The notes under the pieces were generated by a model. The model did no database searches and was not told the origin of the DNA. It saw nothing but the letters and a program-made list of their open reading frames with translations. Both the position numbers and the translations under genes were made by a program. Shown piece by piece: positions 28,107 through 36,137 of a stretch of 64,000 bases of DNA. The stretch spans positions 62,001 through 126,000 of the forward strand of contig NZ_BBYG01000009.1 of the NCBI RefSeq assembly GCF_001184025.1, read 5' to 3'. Position 1 is the first letter of the stretch. Every line of letters starts with the position of its first letter. This DNA is from Streptomyces maremycinicus (lineage in GTDB: Bacteria; Actinomycetota; Actinomycetes; Streptomycetales; Streptomycetaceae).

Positions 28107-28466
28107 GTGGACACCGACCTCGCGTTTCTCGCCGACTGCCGGACCCGGCTCGCCTTCGACCTCGTCTCCAACACCTGGAACCCGGTGGTGATCTGGGCCC
28201 TCAAGGACGGGCCCGGCCGCCCCGGCGAGCTGCGGACGCGCATCGGCGGGATCAGCCAGAAGGTGCTGACCGAGACACTGCGCCGGCTGGAGTCCAACGG
28301 ACTCGTCGCGCGGCAGGCGTACGGCGGTTCGCCACCCCGGGTGGAGTACGAACTCACGCCCCTGGGACGGACGTTGCTCCCGCCGATCCAGGCCTTCGGC
28401 GTCTGGGCGCACGACCACGGCGACGAGGTGGCCGAGGCCCAGGACCGCTACGCGCGCGAGGCCTGA
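28107..28466 (+). CDS. HxlR-family winged-helix regulator
   Basis: This 119-residue winged helix-turn-helix protein of the HxlR type has the family pattern WNPVVIWALKDGPGRPGELRTRIGGISQKVLTETLR followed by the wing GSPPRVEYELTPLG (shown here only as landmarks). The GTG at 28107 is chosen because the domain begins directly after it and CACCAT lies 7 nt upstream as a leaderless -10 candidate. HxlR regulators often respond to quinones, aldehydes or oxidants and control the adjacent divergent gene, here the reductase-like gene. Confidence 0.86.
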   Translation: MDTDLAFLADCRTRLAFDLVSNTWNPVVIWALKDGPGRPGELRTRIGGISQKVLTETLRRLESNGLVARQAYGGSPPRVEYELTPLGRTLLPPIQAFGVWAHDHGDEVAEAQDRYAREA

Positions 28467-28843
28467 GGGACCGGCGCCGGGCCGGGCGGCGCGCGGTCCG
28501 GACCTGTCGCACGGCGATCGCGACCGGCCAGGAGCGGAAGCCGTCGGGGGCGCGCGGCGAGCCGAGGTCGTCGAGGTCGGAGATCACACCGGGGAGACGG
28601 CTTGCCCCCGGCTCACGTTCTTCGCCACCCCGGACCGGTACCCGTAGGGGGCATCCCGGGTAACTCACCTACTACACAAGGCAGTTGCTCGGGGTTACCC
28701 CAGGGTCGGGCACCCTCCTCCGCGACGATCCGCGACGGTCACGCCCCGGCGGAAGATCATGTCGAGCCACGGCCACTCTCTCCCCCGGCCACCCCTCCCC
28801 CTCCTCCGTCTCCCCTTCTCCTCTCACTTCCTCTGGAGCCCGC
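28467..28843. other. Intergenic region before serine hydrolase
   Basis: No supported gene. The left half is GC-rich without clear structure. The right part contains AT-richer sequence near 28660-28690 (CTCACCTACTACACAAGG) and a pyrimidine-rich stretch before the hydrolase start that might hold the promoter and leader. Confidence 0.5.
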
Positions 28844-30037
28844 ATGCGCGTTCGCCGTCGCACCGCCGTCCTCGCCGCCTCGCTGGTGGCCGTCCTCACT
28901 GCGGGCCCGCTGGCCGCGCCCGCCTTCGCGGTGCCCGCGCCGGTGTCGGCCCCGGCGTCGGCCTCCTCGGCGCCGGCCTCCTCGGCGCCGGCCCACCCCG
29001 CGAGCCCGCTCGACGTCGAAGCGCTGGCCGCCGCGCTCACCGGACTGCCGGACCAGGACGCGACCGCCGCCCTCGTCCGGGTCGGCGGCACCGACGGCGC
29101 CTGGCGCGGCAGCGCGGGCGTGCACGACCTGGCGAGCGGCACGGCGGCCGACCCGGAGGCCCGCTTCCGGGCCGGGTCGACGACGAAGGTGGTGACGGCG
29201 GCGGCCGTCCTGCGCCTGGCGGCCGAGCGGCGTATCGACCTCGACAGGCCGGTCCAGCGCTATCTGCCCGGACTGCTCGGCGCGAGGTTCCGGCCGATCA
29301 CCGTACGGCAGCTCCTCGACCACACCAGCGGCATCCCGGCGGGCGACGCCCTCGGGACCTCCTTCGAGGAGGTGTACGCGCACCGCTTCGACACGCTCAC
29401 CCCGCAGCAGGTCGTGGCCTCCGCGGCGGCGAAGGGGCCGGAGTTCCGCCCGGGCACCCAGCAGCACTACCTCAACATCAACTACACGATCCTGGGCCTG
29501 CTGATCGAGAAGGTGACCGGCCGCTCGTACGCGTCCGAGGCCACCCGCCTGGTCCTGGCGCCCGCGGGCATGAAGGACACGTACTTCCCCGGCACCGAGC
29601 CGCGGATCGCCGGCCCGCACAACCACGGCTACCAGGCGGTGAAGAGGGCCGACGGGACGACGGAGTTCGTGGACGTCACCGAGTGGAACCAGGCGGACCG
29701 GTTCGCGGCGGGCGACATGGTCTCCACGACCGCGGACCTGGAACGTCTCCTCACCTCGCTGTTCCGCGGCCGCATCGTCCCCGCGCCCCAGCTGCGGGAG
29801 ATGTTCACGGTCCCCGCCCATATCGAAGGCGCCAGTTACAGCGCGGGCCTCCAGCGCTTCGTGTACGAGGGGAAGGTCTACTGGCTCAAGTCGGGGGCCC
29901 GGTACGGCTACAGCGCGCTGATCGCCGGGACCCGCGACCTCAGCCGCACCCTCGTCTACTCGGTCAACTCCACCGACGCCAAGGGCGAGGAGATGAACCC
30001 GGTCGCCCAGCGCATCGCGATGGCCGCACTGAAGTGA
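28844..30037 (+). CDS. Secreted serine hydrolase (beta-lactamase / D-Ala-D-Ala carboxypeptidase class B-like)
   Basis: This 397-residue exported protein has a Sec signal peptide (positive MRVRRRT, hydrophobic core, cut near AFA at about 29) and an Ala/Ser/Pro linker to residue 53. The catalytic S112-T-T-K115 tetrad is followed by Y209-L-N211, as in class C-type beta-lactamase/DD-peptidase family enzymes. ATG 28844 is preferred because TGGAG precedes it and the signal peptide follows. It probably acts on cell-wall peptides or related esters; its substrate is unknown. Confidence 0.9.
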   Translation: MRVRRRTAVLAASLVAVLTAGPLAAPAFAVPAPVSAPASASSAPASSAPAHPASPLDVEALAAALTGLPDQDATAALVRVGGTDGAWRGSAGVHDLASGTAADPEARFRAGSTTKVVTAAAVLRLAAERRIDLDRPVQRYLPGLLGARFRPITVRQLLDHTSGIPAGDALGTSFEEVYAHRFDTLTPQQVVASAAAKGPEFRPGTQQHYLNINYTILGLLIEKVTGRSYASEATRLVLAPAGMKDTYFPGTEPRIAGPHNHGYQAVKRADGTTEFVDVTEWNQADRFAAGDMVSTTADLERLLTSLFRGRIVPAPQLREMFTVPAHIEGASYSAGLQRFVYEGKVYWLKSGARYGYSALIAGTRDLSRTLVYSVNSTDAKGEEMNPVAQRIAMAALK

Positions 30038-30050
30038 CGGCGTGACGTTC

Positions 30051-30602
30051 TCACTCCCGCGCGTCCGAGGACCGCGCGGCGGACGGCGCGAGGGACCGGG
30101 CGACGGACGGTGTGGGCCGCGCCGTCGCGGAGCCGCCGGGTTCACTCGCCGTGCTCGGTTCCGGCGACACATCCCGGTCACTGCCGTGGGTCGGTACAGC
30201 GGTGTCGACGGGGGCAGTCGACGCCCGCTGGTCCGGGACCCGGGTGACCCCCTCGGTAGGGCGTTCCGTGGCCGGTGCGGGCGAGGGCGTGGGCGGCACG
30301 GGCGGGGACACGGTCGACGGGCCGTTCACCGACGGCGGGGCGAGCGGGACGGTCGGGCGCGCGGGTGCGTCGGCCCCCGTCAGGTGCAGCGGCAGCAGAA
30401 CGGCCAGCGCGGCGATCCCGCAGGTCGCGCCGACCCCGGCGACGGTGCGCAGCAGCCGTCGGCGGACGGCGCCCCGGCGGATCTCCTCGTAGCGGCCGGG
30501 CGGTGGGCCGAGGTGACCGGGGGCGGGCCCCAGGAGGACGGTGAGCGGGTCGTCGGGGTCGAGTTCCGGGCCGTCGTCGAAGTCGTCAGTGGGTGTGATC
30601 AA
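30051..30602 (-). CDS. Single-span membrane protein next to ECF sigma factor
   Basis: This 183-residue protein has an acidic cytoplasmic N-terminus (about 1-50), a basic cluster (RRGAVRRRLLR), one hydrophobic helix at about 55-76 and an extracytoplasmic Pro/Thr/Ser-rich tail. It overlaps the sigma factor gene by 17 nt. The layout (cytoplasmic head, one helix, outside tail) recalls anti-sigma factors or sigma-operon membrane partners, but no zinc-binding anti-sigma motif is visible. A role in controlling the sigma factor is an inference from position. Confidence 0.75.
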   Translation of the reverse strand: MITPTDDFDDGPELDPDDPLTVLLGPAPGHLGPPPGRYEEIRRGAVRRRLLRTVAGVGATCGIAALAVLLPLHLTGADAPARPTVPLAPPSVNGPSTVSPPVPPTPSPAPATERPTEGVTRVPDQRASTAPVDTAVPTHGSDRDVSPEPSTASEPGGSATARPTPSVARSLAPSAARSSDARE

Positions 30603-31086
30603 GGCTTCTCCTCAGGTGGGCGCGGAGCAGTTCGCGGGCCGCGTGCAGGTCGGCCTTGACGGTTCCCTCCTTGCGCCCGGTCAGCACGGCCACCTCCCGG
30701 ATCGGCATGTCAGCGTAGTAGTGCAGCAGGATCGGGACGCGCAGCCGGTCGGGCAGGGACTGCACGAGGAGCCGGACCGAGGGGTCGGCCTGCTCGGCGG
30801 GCGGGGCCACCGCCGCCTCGACGGTGGCCCGGCGCATCGCCCTGCGCTCGCGTTCGAGCTTGCGCCAGTGGTCGCGGACCAGGTTGGCGGCGGTGACGAA
30901 GAGGAACCCCTGCGGCTCCGCCACCGCCGTCCAACGGGCCCACAGCCGGGTGAACGCCTCCGAGGCGATCTCGTGCGCCGTCTCGTCGTCGTCGACGAGT
31001 CGGCGGCACCAGCCGGCGAGGCGCGGGTAGAGGGCGGCGAACAACTCGGACGCCGCCCTCTCACGGGACCGAGCAGGCCGTTTCAA
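30586..31086 (-). CDS. ECF RNA polymerase sigma factor (SigE-like family)
   Basis: This 166-residue sigma-70 family ECF protein has region 2 at about residues 10-75 (LFAALYPRLAGWCRRLVDDDETAHEI) and region 4 helix-turn-helix at about 120-160 (VLTGRKEGTVKADLHAARELL). The length matches the compact SigE-type ECF group of actinomycetes. Its ATG overlaps the sortase TGA by 4 nt, and its 3' end overlaps the membrane protein gene. The operon sortase substrate candidate-sortase-sigma-membrane protein suggests a cell-surface signal system. Confidence 0.9.
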   Translation of the reverse strand: MKRPARSRERAASELFAALYPRLAGWCRRLVDDDETAHEIASEAFTRLWARWTAVAEPQGFLFVTAANLVRDHWRKLERERRAMRRATVEAAVAPPAEQADPSVRLLVQSLPDRLRVPILLHYYADMPIREVAVLTGRKEGTVKADLHAARELLRAHLRRSLDHTH

Positions 31087-31700
31087 CGTTCTCCAGCGGT
31101 CAGAGCGGCGAAGACGATCACGTTGTCGCGGTAGCCGTCACCGGAGCGCGGGCCGCCGCACGTGATGAGACGCAGTTCGGGCCGGTCCACGTTCCCGTAG
31201 ACCTTCTCGGTCGGGAACTCCGCCTTGGCGACGGTCGTGACCTCGGTGACGGCGAACTCGGCCGTCGTGCCGTTCTCCAGACGCGCCCCGATCCGGTCGC
31301 CCCGGCGCAACCGGTCGAGGTGCCGGAAGACGCCGTCCCCGTAGGCACCGACCGTGACATGGGCGAGGATCACCGACGGTCCGGTCTGTCCGGGCGTGGG
31401 CGAGTTCTCGTACCAGCCCGCCCGGTCGTGCTCCTCGACCGGCGGGACCCGCACGCCGCCGTCGGCGGCCAGCCCCAGCCGCATGACCGGGGTGTCGACC
31501 CCGATGGCCGCGATCCGCAGCCGGACCGGCACCGAGCGCGCGAGGGGCCGCGCCGCCGGGCCGGAGGGGGCCGAGGAGGTGCCCGGCTTACGGGCGGCGG
31601 CGCCCCCGGCAGCGGGCTCCGCCGGATCGCCGGCGCAGCCCGTGAGCAGCGGCGCCGCCAGGGCCGAGAGGATCAGGGCGCGCCTGGAGAGCGGGCTCAT
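31083..31700 (-). CDS. Class F sortase-like transpeptidase
   Basis: This is a 205-residue sortase-fold protein. The catalytic set is visible: His114 (VILAHVTVG), Cys181 (RLITCGG) and Arg191 (GDGYRDNVIVF). The N-terminus has a hydrophobic segment with a lipobox-like LLTGC (Cys22), so it is a membrane-held protein facing outward. It belongs to the actinomycete class F group by the His/Cys/Arg spacing and short C-terminus. It is coupled by 4-nt overlaps to both the small secreted protein upstream and the sigma factor downstream. The likely job is covalent anchoring of a surface protein. Confidence 0.88.
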   Translation of the reverse strand: MSPLSRRALILSALAAPLLTGCAGDPAEPAAGGAAARKPGTSSAPSGPAARPLARSVPVRLRIAAIGVDTPVMRLGLAADGGVRVPPVEEHDRAGWYENSPTPGQTGPSVILAHVTVGAYGDGVFRHLDRLRRGDRIGARLENGTTAEFAVTEVTTVAKAEFPTEKVYGNVDRPELRLITCGGPRSGDGYRDNVIVFAALTAGER

Positions 31701-32065
31701 GCGCCGGTCGCCCTCCGGCGCCGTACGACGTAGAAGCCGGTACCGGCCGCCGCGAAGGCCGCGGCCGCACCGCCACCGATCAGCCCGCCGTGCCCCTCGG
31801 AGGGCTCCCCGACCCCGGTGTCGGCCCCGCCCCGCGGCACCACGCCGACCTGGCTCGGTACGGCGGACGGAGCAGTGGTGGCCTTGGCCGGGGCCGGAGT
31901 CGCGTCGCGGGCGTCCTCGGCGGGCGCCGGGGTCGCGGTCCGGTTCGCGGTGCTGGGTACGGGCGTCGGCGTCCCGCCGTCGGCCAGCGCGGGCGTCGCG
32001 CCCGCCAGCAGGGCGGTGCCCGCAACTACCAGGGCGGCGAGGCCCGTTCGCGGCATGAGTCGCAT
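31697..32065 (-). CDS. Small secreted, C-terminally anchored protein (candidate sortase substrate)
   Basis: This 122-residue protein has a signal peptide (residues 1-28, cut near ALA-DG), a Thr/Pro/Ala-rich middle, then GGADTG at 79-84. A Gly/Ala-rich hydrophobic helix (about 93-113) and a RRRR tail follow, the layout of a sortase sorting signal. The pentapeptide is not LPXTG or LAXTG, but AD-T-G keeps the last two residues. It is directly coupled to a class F sortase gene. Start ATG 32065 is preceded by GAAAGAGAG. Substrate status is inferred. Confidence 0.78.
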   Translation of the reverse strand: MRLMPRTGLAALVVAGTALLAGATPALADGGTPTPVPSTANRTATPAPAEDARDATPAPAKATTAPSAVPSQVGVVPRGGADTGVGEPSEGHGGLIGGGAAAAFAAAGTGFYVVRRRRATGA

Positions 32066-32191
32066 GAATCGCTCTCTTTCGTCGGTCCGTTGACGGATCG
32101 GCCGAAGAGACGAGACAGCCCCGGAGCGGGTTGTAAAGAACGGGCAAAGTCCGAGGGGGGCGGATCGCCCGCATCCGGGGGCCGTCGAAGC

Positions 32192-32224
32192 GATGAGTCC
32201 GGCGGCGCCCGAGGGTCTACCCCC
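32192..32224 (+). promoter_or_regulatory. Candidate ECF-type promoter (GATGAG-17-GTCTAC)
   Basis: GATGAG at 32192-32197 and GTCTAC at 32215-32220 are separated by 17 bp, ahead of the dihydrofolate-reductase-like gene. The same hexamers with the same spacing and similar flanks (CCGG in the spacer, CCCC after) occur at 40590-40621 before the VOC gene. A shared alternative sigma factor is the simplest reading. Confidence 0.55.
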
Positions 32225-32253
32225 TGACCGCAACAGACCATCAGGAGCAAGCC

Positions 32254-32895
32254 ATGGGCCTCATCCACGTCGAGCTGTTCGCAACCCTCGATCTCGTCGG
32301 GCAGGCGCCCGGCGGCCCCGACGAGGACCCGGTGGGGTTCCCGTTCGGAGGCTGGCAGGCGCCCCTGCTCAGCGAGGCCACCGGGGCGCAGATCGCCGCC
32401 GCGTACGAGGGCACGGACGCCCTGCTGCTCGGCCGGCGGACGTACGACATCTTCGCCGCCTATTGGCCGCACCAGAAGGGCGAGGACAACACGATCGCCA
32501 CGCTCTTCAACAGCGTCCCGAAGTACGTCGCGTCCCGCGGCACCCCCGACCTCTCGTGGGCCGGGTCCACCCAGCTCGGCCCGGATCTGGCCGGCGCGGT
32601 GCGCGGGATCCGGGACCGGCACGAGCACGTGAAGGTCGTCGGGAGCCTGAACCTGGTGCAGACGCTGCTGCGCGAGAAGCTCTTCGACCGCCTCGACCTG
32701 TGGGTGCACCCGATCGTGCTCGGGGTCGGCAAGAAGGTGTTCGACGGCGGTGAGGTGCCCACGAACCTCACCCTCCTCGAACCGCCCGCGGCCGGCCCGG
32801 AGGGCACCGTGTACCTGCGCTACGGACTCGCCGACGGAACACCGAGGACGGGCGACATGAGCGCCCCCGACCGCGGCCTCGGACACGACGCCTGA
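32254..32895 (+). CDS. Dihydrofolate reductase family protein (RibD C-terminal-like)
   Basis: This 213-residue protein of the DHFR/RibD-C fold is recognised by LLLGRRTYDIFAAYWP near residue 55-70 and HVKVVGSLNLVQTLL and HPIVLGVGKKVFDGG further on. These proteins are small NADPH-dependent reductases, mostly of unknown substrate. ATG 32254 has a CAGGAGC site upstream. A conserved-looking promoter shared with the VOC gene precedes it. The C-terminal tail of about 25 residues beyond the fold is unremarkable. Confidence 0.88.
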   Translation: MGLIHVELFATLDLVGQAPGGPDEDPVGFPFGGWQAPLLSEATGAQIAAAYEGTDALLLGRRTYDIFAAYWPHQKGEDNTIATLFNSVPKYVASRGTPDLSWAGSTQLGPDLAGAVRGIRDRHEHVKVVGSLNLVQTLLREKLFDRLDLWVHPIVLGVGKKVFDGGEVPTNLTLLEPPAAGPEGTVYLRYGLADGTPRTGDMSAPDRGLGHDA

Positions 32896-32917
32896 AACCC
32901 GCTCGACGACGAGACCC

Positions 32918-34111
32918 TCAGAGCCCCGCGATCGCGTTCCACCGCTTGGCGAACTCCCGTCGCTCCGTGGAGGTGATGTCCCGCGCGATCGCGAGGTGCT
33001 CGCGCATGTCGGCGTCGGGGAAGATCAGCGGGTTCTCCGCGAGGGCCGCCGTCTCCTCGTCGTCGGAGTCGGCGAGGACCGCCTGTGCGGCCGGGACCGG
33101 GCAGACGTAGTTCACCCAGGCCGCGAGTTCGGCGGCGACCTCGGGCCGGTAGTAGTGGTCGATCAGCTTCTCGGCGTTCGCCTTGTGCCGGGCGAGGTTG
33201 GGGATCATCAGGGACTCCGCCCACAGCTCGGCGCCCTCCTCGGGCACGACGAAGCGGATGTCGGGGTTGTCGGCCTGGAGCTGGATGACATCGCCCGAGT
33301 ACGCCTGGCAGGCCAGCACATCGCCGCTGACCAGGTCCTTGGTGTAGTCGTTGCCGGTGAAGCGGCGTATCTGGCCGCGGCGGACCTGTCGCTCCACGTC
33401 GTCGCAGACCTGATGGAAGTCGTCGGCGGTCCACCGCGTGACGTCCACGCCGTTGCCCTGCATCAGCAGCGCGAACGCCTCGTCCAGGCCGGACAGCAGC
33501 GTCACCCGCCCCTTGAGGTCGTCGGCCCACAGCTCCGAGACGCTGCGCAGTTCCCGGCCCAGCTTCCGCCGGTTGTAGGCGATGCCGGTGATGCCGGACT
33601 GCCACGGCACGGTGCACACGCGTCCGGGATCGAAGGCGGGCGAACGGAGCAGCGGGTCGAGGTTCTCGGTGACGTGCGGCTGCGCGGCCCGGTCCATCTC
33701 CTGGACCCAGCCCAGCCGGACGAACCGGGCGCACATCCAGTCACTGATGACGATCAGGTCGCGGCCGGTCTGCTGGTGGTTCATCAGCGCGGGGCTGATC
33801 TTGCCGAAGAACTCGTCGTTGTCGTTGATCTCCTCGACGTAGTCGACGGAGATGCCCGTGCTCTCGCGGAAGGCGTCGAGCGTCGGCCGCCGGTCGGGGT
33901 CGTCGTCGTCCGTGTCGATGTAGAGCGGCCAGTTCGCCCAGGTCAGCCGCTTGTCGCTGGCGGAGAGATCGGCCCCGGCGCGGTCGCCGGGCCGTACGTA
34001 GGCGGCGGGCACCCCGCAGCCGGCGACCCCGCCGAGAACGGCGGCGCCCCCGAGCACGCGCAGCAGGGAACGGCGGGAAACGGCACGGGAGAACGAGGGA
34101 GTCTGGGGCAC
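32918..34111 (-). CDS. Orphan polyamine-binding lipoprotein (PotD paralogue)
   Basis: This is a PotD/PotF-type extracellular binding protein of about 397 residues. The Tat motif SRRSLL precedes a hydrophobic stretch and lipobox VAGC, followed by the typical TWANWPLYIDTDDDD. GTG 34111 is chosen: a TTGTTC-17-CATGCT promoter places transcription start at this codon, suggesting leaderless translation, while the upstream region to 34177 encodes no signal-like sequence. No permease or ATPase genes accompany it, so it may work with potABC at 18-20 kb. Its neighbour is a second aminobutyraldehyde dehydrogenase. Confidence 0.88.
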   Translation of the reverse strand: MPQTPSFSRAVSRRSLLRVLGGAAVLGGVAGCGVPAAYVRPGDRAGADLSASDKRLTWANWPLYIDTDDDDPDRRPTLDAFRESTGISVDYVEEINDNDEFFGKISPALMNHQQTGRDLIVISDWMCARFVRLGWVQEMDRAAQPHVTENLDPLLRSPAFDPGRVCTVPWQSGITGIAYNRRKLGRELRSVSELWADDLKGRVTLLSGLDEAFALLMQGNGVDVTRWTADDFHQVCDDVERQVRRGQIRRFTGNDYTKDLVSGDVLACQAYSGDVIQLQADNPDIRFVVPEEGAELWAESLMIPNLARHKANAEKLIDHYYRPEVAAELAAWVNYVCPVPAAQAVLADSDDEETAALAENPLIFPDADMREHLAIARDITSTERREFAKRWNAIAGL

Positions 34112-34117
34112 GCCGTC

Positions 34118-34146
34118 AGCATGCCGTGGGGCCACCCCCCGAACAA
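34118..34146 (-). promoter_or_regulatory. Candidate leaderless promoter of the PotD paralogue
   Basis: On the minus strand, TTGTTC (34146-34141) and CATGCT (34123-34118) are 17 bp apart. The GTG start codon follows 6 nt after the second hexamer, so the transcript would begin at or next to the start codon. Confidence 0.45.
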
Positions 34147-34288
34147 TCGACGCACCGTCGAGCCCGCCCCGCCCCACCCGACACCTTGTCGATCACACCC
34201 CGACCGACAACAAGAACGACCCCCGACTGAAACCGAGGGCCGAACTCACACAGCGGACGCCGCCCCCAGCCCAGCGGCGCGAGAACCC

Positions 34289-34425
34289 ACACAACCAGCC
34301 CCCCCAGGGGCGCAGGGATCTGCGCAACCAGCCCCAGCCCACCCCCCTAGGGGCGCGGGGAACTGCGCGACCAGCCCCAGCCCACCCCCCTAGGGGCGCG
34401 GGGAACTGCGCGACCAGCGACAAGG
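34289..34425. repeat. Three tandem copies of a 43-bp Streptomyces-type repeat
   Basis: Units contain CCCCCTAGGGGCGCGGGGAA followed by CTGCGCGACCAGCC and repeat every 43 bp (CCTAG/CCCAG steps at 34303, 34346, 34389). The second and third copies are nearly identical, the first diverged. This sequence type (GTTCCCCGCGCCCC) is, from memory, very common between Streptomyces genes. It lies in the 413-bp gap between the PotD paralogue and the aldehyde dehydrogenase; nothing else is recognised in that gap. Confidence 0.85.
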
Positions 34426-34524
34426 CACCCGCACCCGAGAACGACCGGCCACGGGCGCAGCCCGACCGCACCCGCAGCCGTCAGCAGCCGAACCCGCACA
34501 ACCCCCCGCAAACCCAGCGGAGCG

Positions 34525-35973
34525 CTACGCGTCGAGCGAAGTCATCACATGCTTGATCCGCGTGTAGTCGTCGAAGCCGTAGCCCGACAGGTCCTTGCCG
34601 TAACCGGACTTCTTGAAGCCACCGTGGGGCATCTCGGCGACCAGCGGAATGTGGGTGTTGATCCACACGCAGCCGAAGTCCAGCTTCTTGGACATCCGCA
34701 TCGCGCGGCCGTGGTCCTTGGTCCACACCGAGGAGGCGAGGGCGTACTCGACGCCATTGGCCCACTCGACCGCCTGGTCCTCGTCCGTGAAGGACTGGAC
34801 GGTGATGACCGGCCCGAAGACCTCGTTCTGGATGATCTCGTCGTCCTGCTTCAGCCCGGAGACGACGGTCGCGGCGTAGAAGTAGCCCTTGTCGCCGACG
34901 CGCTGTCCGCCCGCCTCGACCTTGGCGTGGGCGGGCAGCCGCTCGATGAAGCCGGTCACCTGCTGGAGCTGGTTGGGGTTGTTCAGCGGGCCGAAGAGCA
35001 CGTCCTCGTCGTCCGGCTGCCCGGTCTTCGCCTCCGCCGCGGCCTTCGCGAGCGCGGCCACGAACTCGTCGTGGATGCCCTCCTGGACGAGGACGCGGGT
35101 GGCCGCCGTACAGTCCTGGCCGGCGTTGAAGAAGCCCGCCACGGAGATGTCCTCGACGGCCTTGGCGATGTCGGTGTCCTCGAAGACCACGACCGGCGCC
35201 TTGCCGCCGAGCTCCAGGTGGACGCGCTTGAGGTCCTTCGACGCCGACTCGGCGACGGACATGCCCGCGCGCACCGAGCCGGTGATGGAGGCCATCGCCG
35301 GGGTCGGGTGCTCGACCATCAGCCGGCCGGTGTCCCGGTCGCCCGTGACGACGTTGAAGACGCCCTTGGGCAGGATCGAACCGATGATCTCGGCGATCAG
35401 GACGGTGGAGGCCGGCGTGGTGTCGGACGGCTTGAGCACCACCGTGTTGCCGGCCGCGATCGCCGGGGCGAACTTCCACACGGCCATCATCATCGGGTAG
35501 TTCCACGGCGCGACCTGCGCGCAGACGCCGACCGGCTCACGGCGGACGATCGAGGTCATCCCGTCCATGTACTCGCCGGCGCTGCGCCCCTCCAGCATCC
35601 GGGCCGCGCCCGCGAAGAAGCGGATCTGGTCGACCATGGGAGGGATCTCCTCGGAGCGGGTCAGCCCGATGGGCTTGCCCGTGTTCTCCACCTCGGCCGC
35701 GATGAGCTCCTCGGCCCGCTCCTCGAACGCGTCAGCGATCTTCAGCAGGGCCTTCTGACGCTCGGCGGGCGTCGTGTCGCGCCAGCCCGGGAACGCCTCG
35801 GCGGCGGCCGCCATCGCGGCGTCGACGTCCGCGGGGCCGGACAGCGGCGCGGTCGCGTACGCCTCGCCGGTCGCGGGGTTGACCACCTCGGTGGTCCGTC
35901 CGTCGGCGGCGTCCCGGAACTCGCCGGCGATGTAGTTGCGTAGCTTGCGCAGCCGTCCCAGCTCGGTGCTCAC
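34525..35973 (-). CDS. Gamma-aminobutyraldehyde dehydrogenase
   Basis: This 482-residue NAD-dependent aldehyde dehydrogenase has general base Glu254 (HLELGGKAP) and nucleophile Cys288 (AGQDCTAA). GTG 35973 is selected because GGAGGG lies 6-7 nt upstream and the family N-terminus begins there (RLRKLRNYIAGEF). The sequence fits the PatD/Prr group acting on 4-aminobutanal, the aldehyde made by transamination or oxidation of putrescine. It diverges from the Lrp/AsnC gene, beyond which lies the aminotransferase that could make that aldehyde. Confidence 0.9.
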   Translation of the reverse strand: MSTELGRLRKLRNYIAGEFRDAADGRTTEVVNPATGEAYATAPLSGPADVDAAMAAAAEAFPGWRDTTPAERQKALLKIADAFEERAEELIAAEVENTGKPIGLTRSEEIPPMVDQIRFFAGAARMLEGRSAGEYMDGMTSIVRREPVGVCAQVAPWNYPMMMAVWKFAPAIAAGNTVVLKPSDTTPASTVLIAEIIGSILPKGVFNVVTGDRDTGRLMVEHPTPAMASITGSVRAGMSVAESASKDLKRVHLELGGKAPVVVFEDTDIAKAVEDISVAGFFNAGQDCTAATRVLVQEGIHDEFVAALAKAAAEAKTGQPDDEDVLFGPLNNPNQLQQVTGFIERLPAHAKVEAGGQRVGDKGYFYAATVVSGLKQDDEIIQNEVFGPVITVQSFTDEDQAVEWANGVEYALASSVWTKDHGRAMRMSKKLDFGCVWINTHIPLVAEMPHGGFKKSGYGKDLSGYGFDDYTRIKHVMTSLDA

Positions 35974-36063
35974 TGCCGGCCCTCCAGGTTCGGTGTCCAT
36001 TGACTGAGACACCCACACTAATCCTTACGCCGACGTTTTCAACACCCCCGATCCCGCCAGGGC

Positions 36064-36092
36064 TGCGGAATCCGCAGATCTCACTTACGTAA
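36064..36092. promoter_or_regulatory. Palindromic elements in aldehyde dehydrogenase/Lrp control region
   Basis: Two dyads, TGCGGAATCCGCA (36064-36076) and TTACGTAA (36085-36092), stand in the AT-richer divergent region. They are plausible sites for the adjacent Lrp/AsnC regulator, a family that binds short imperfect palindromes beside its own gene. Confidence 0.45.
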
Positions 36093-36137
36093 ACAACGAA
36101 TTTCATCGCCTCGGCCTTGCGGAACTGTCGAGACGTC

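Noticed and set aside
34193..34471. 92-codon open frame on the minus strand
   Set aside because: It is just a translation of the three 43-bp repeats (repeated AVPRAP-type residues) without a ribosome-binding site.
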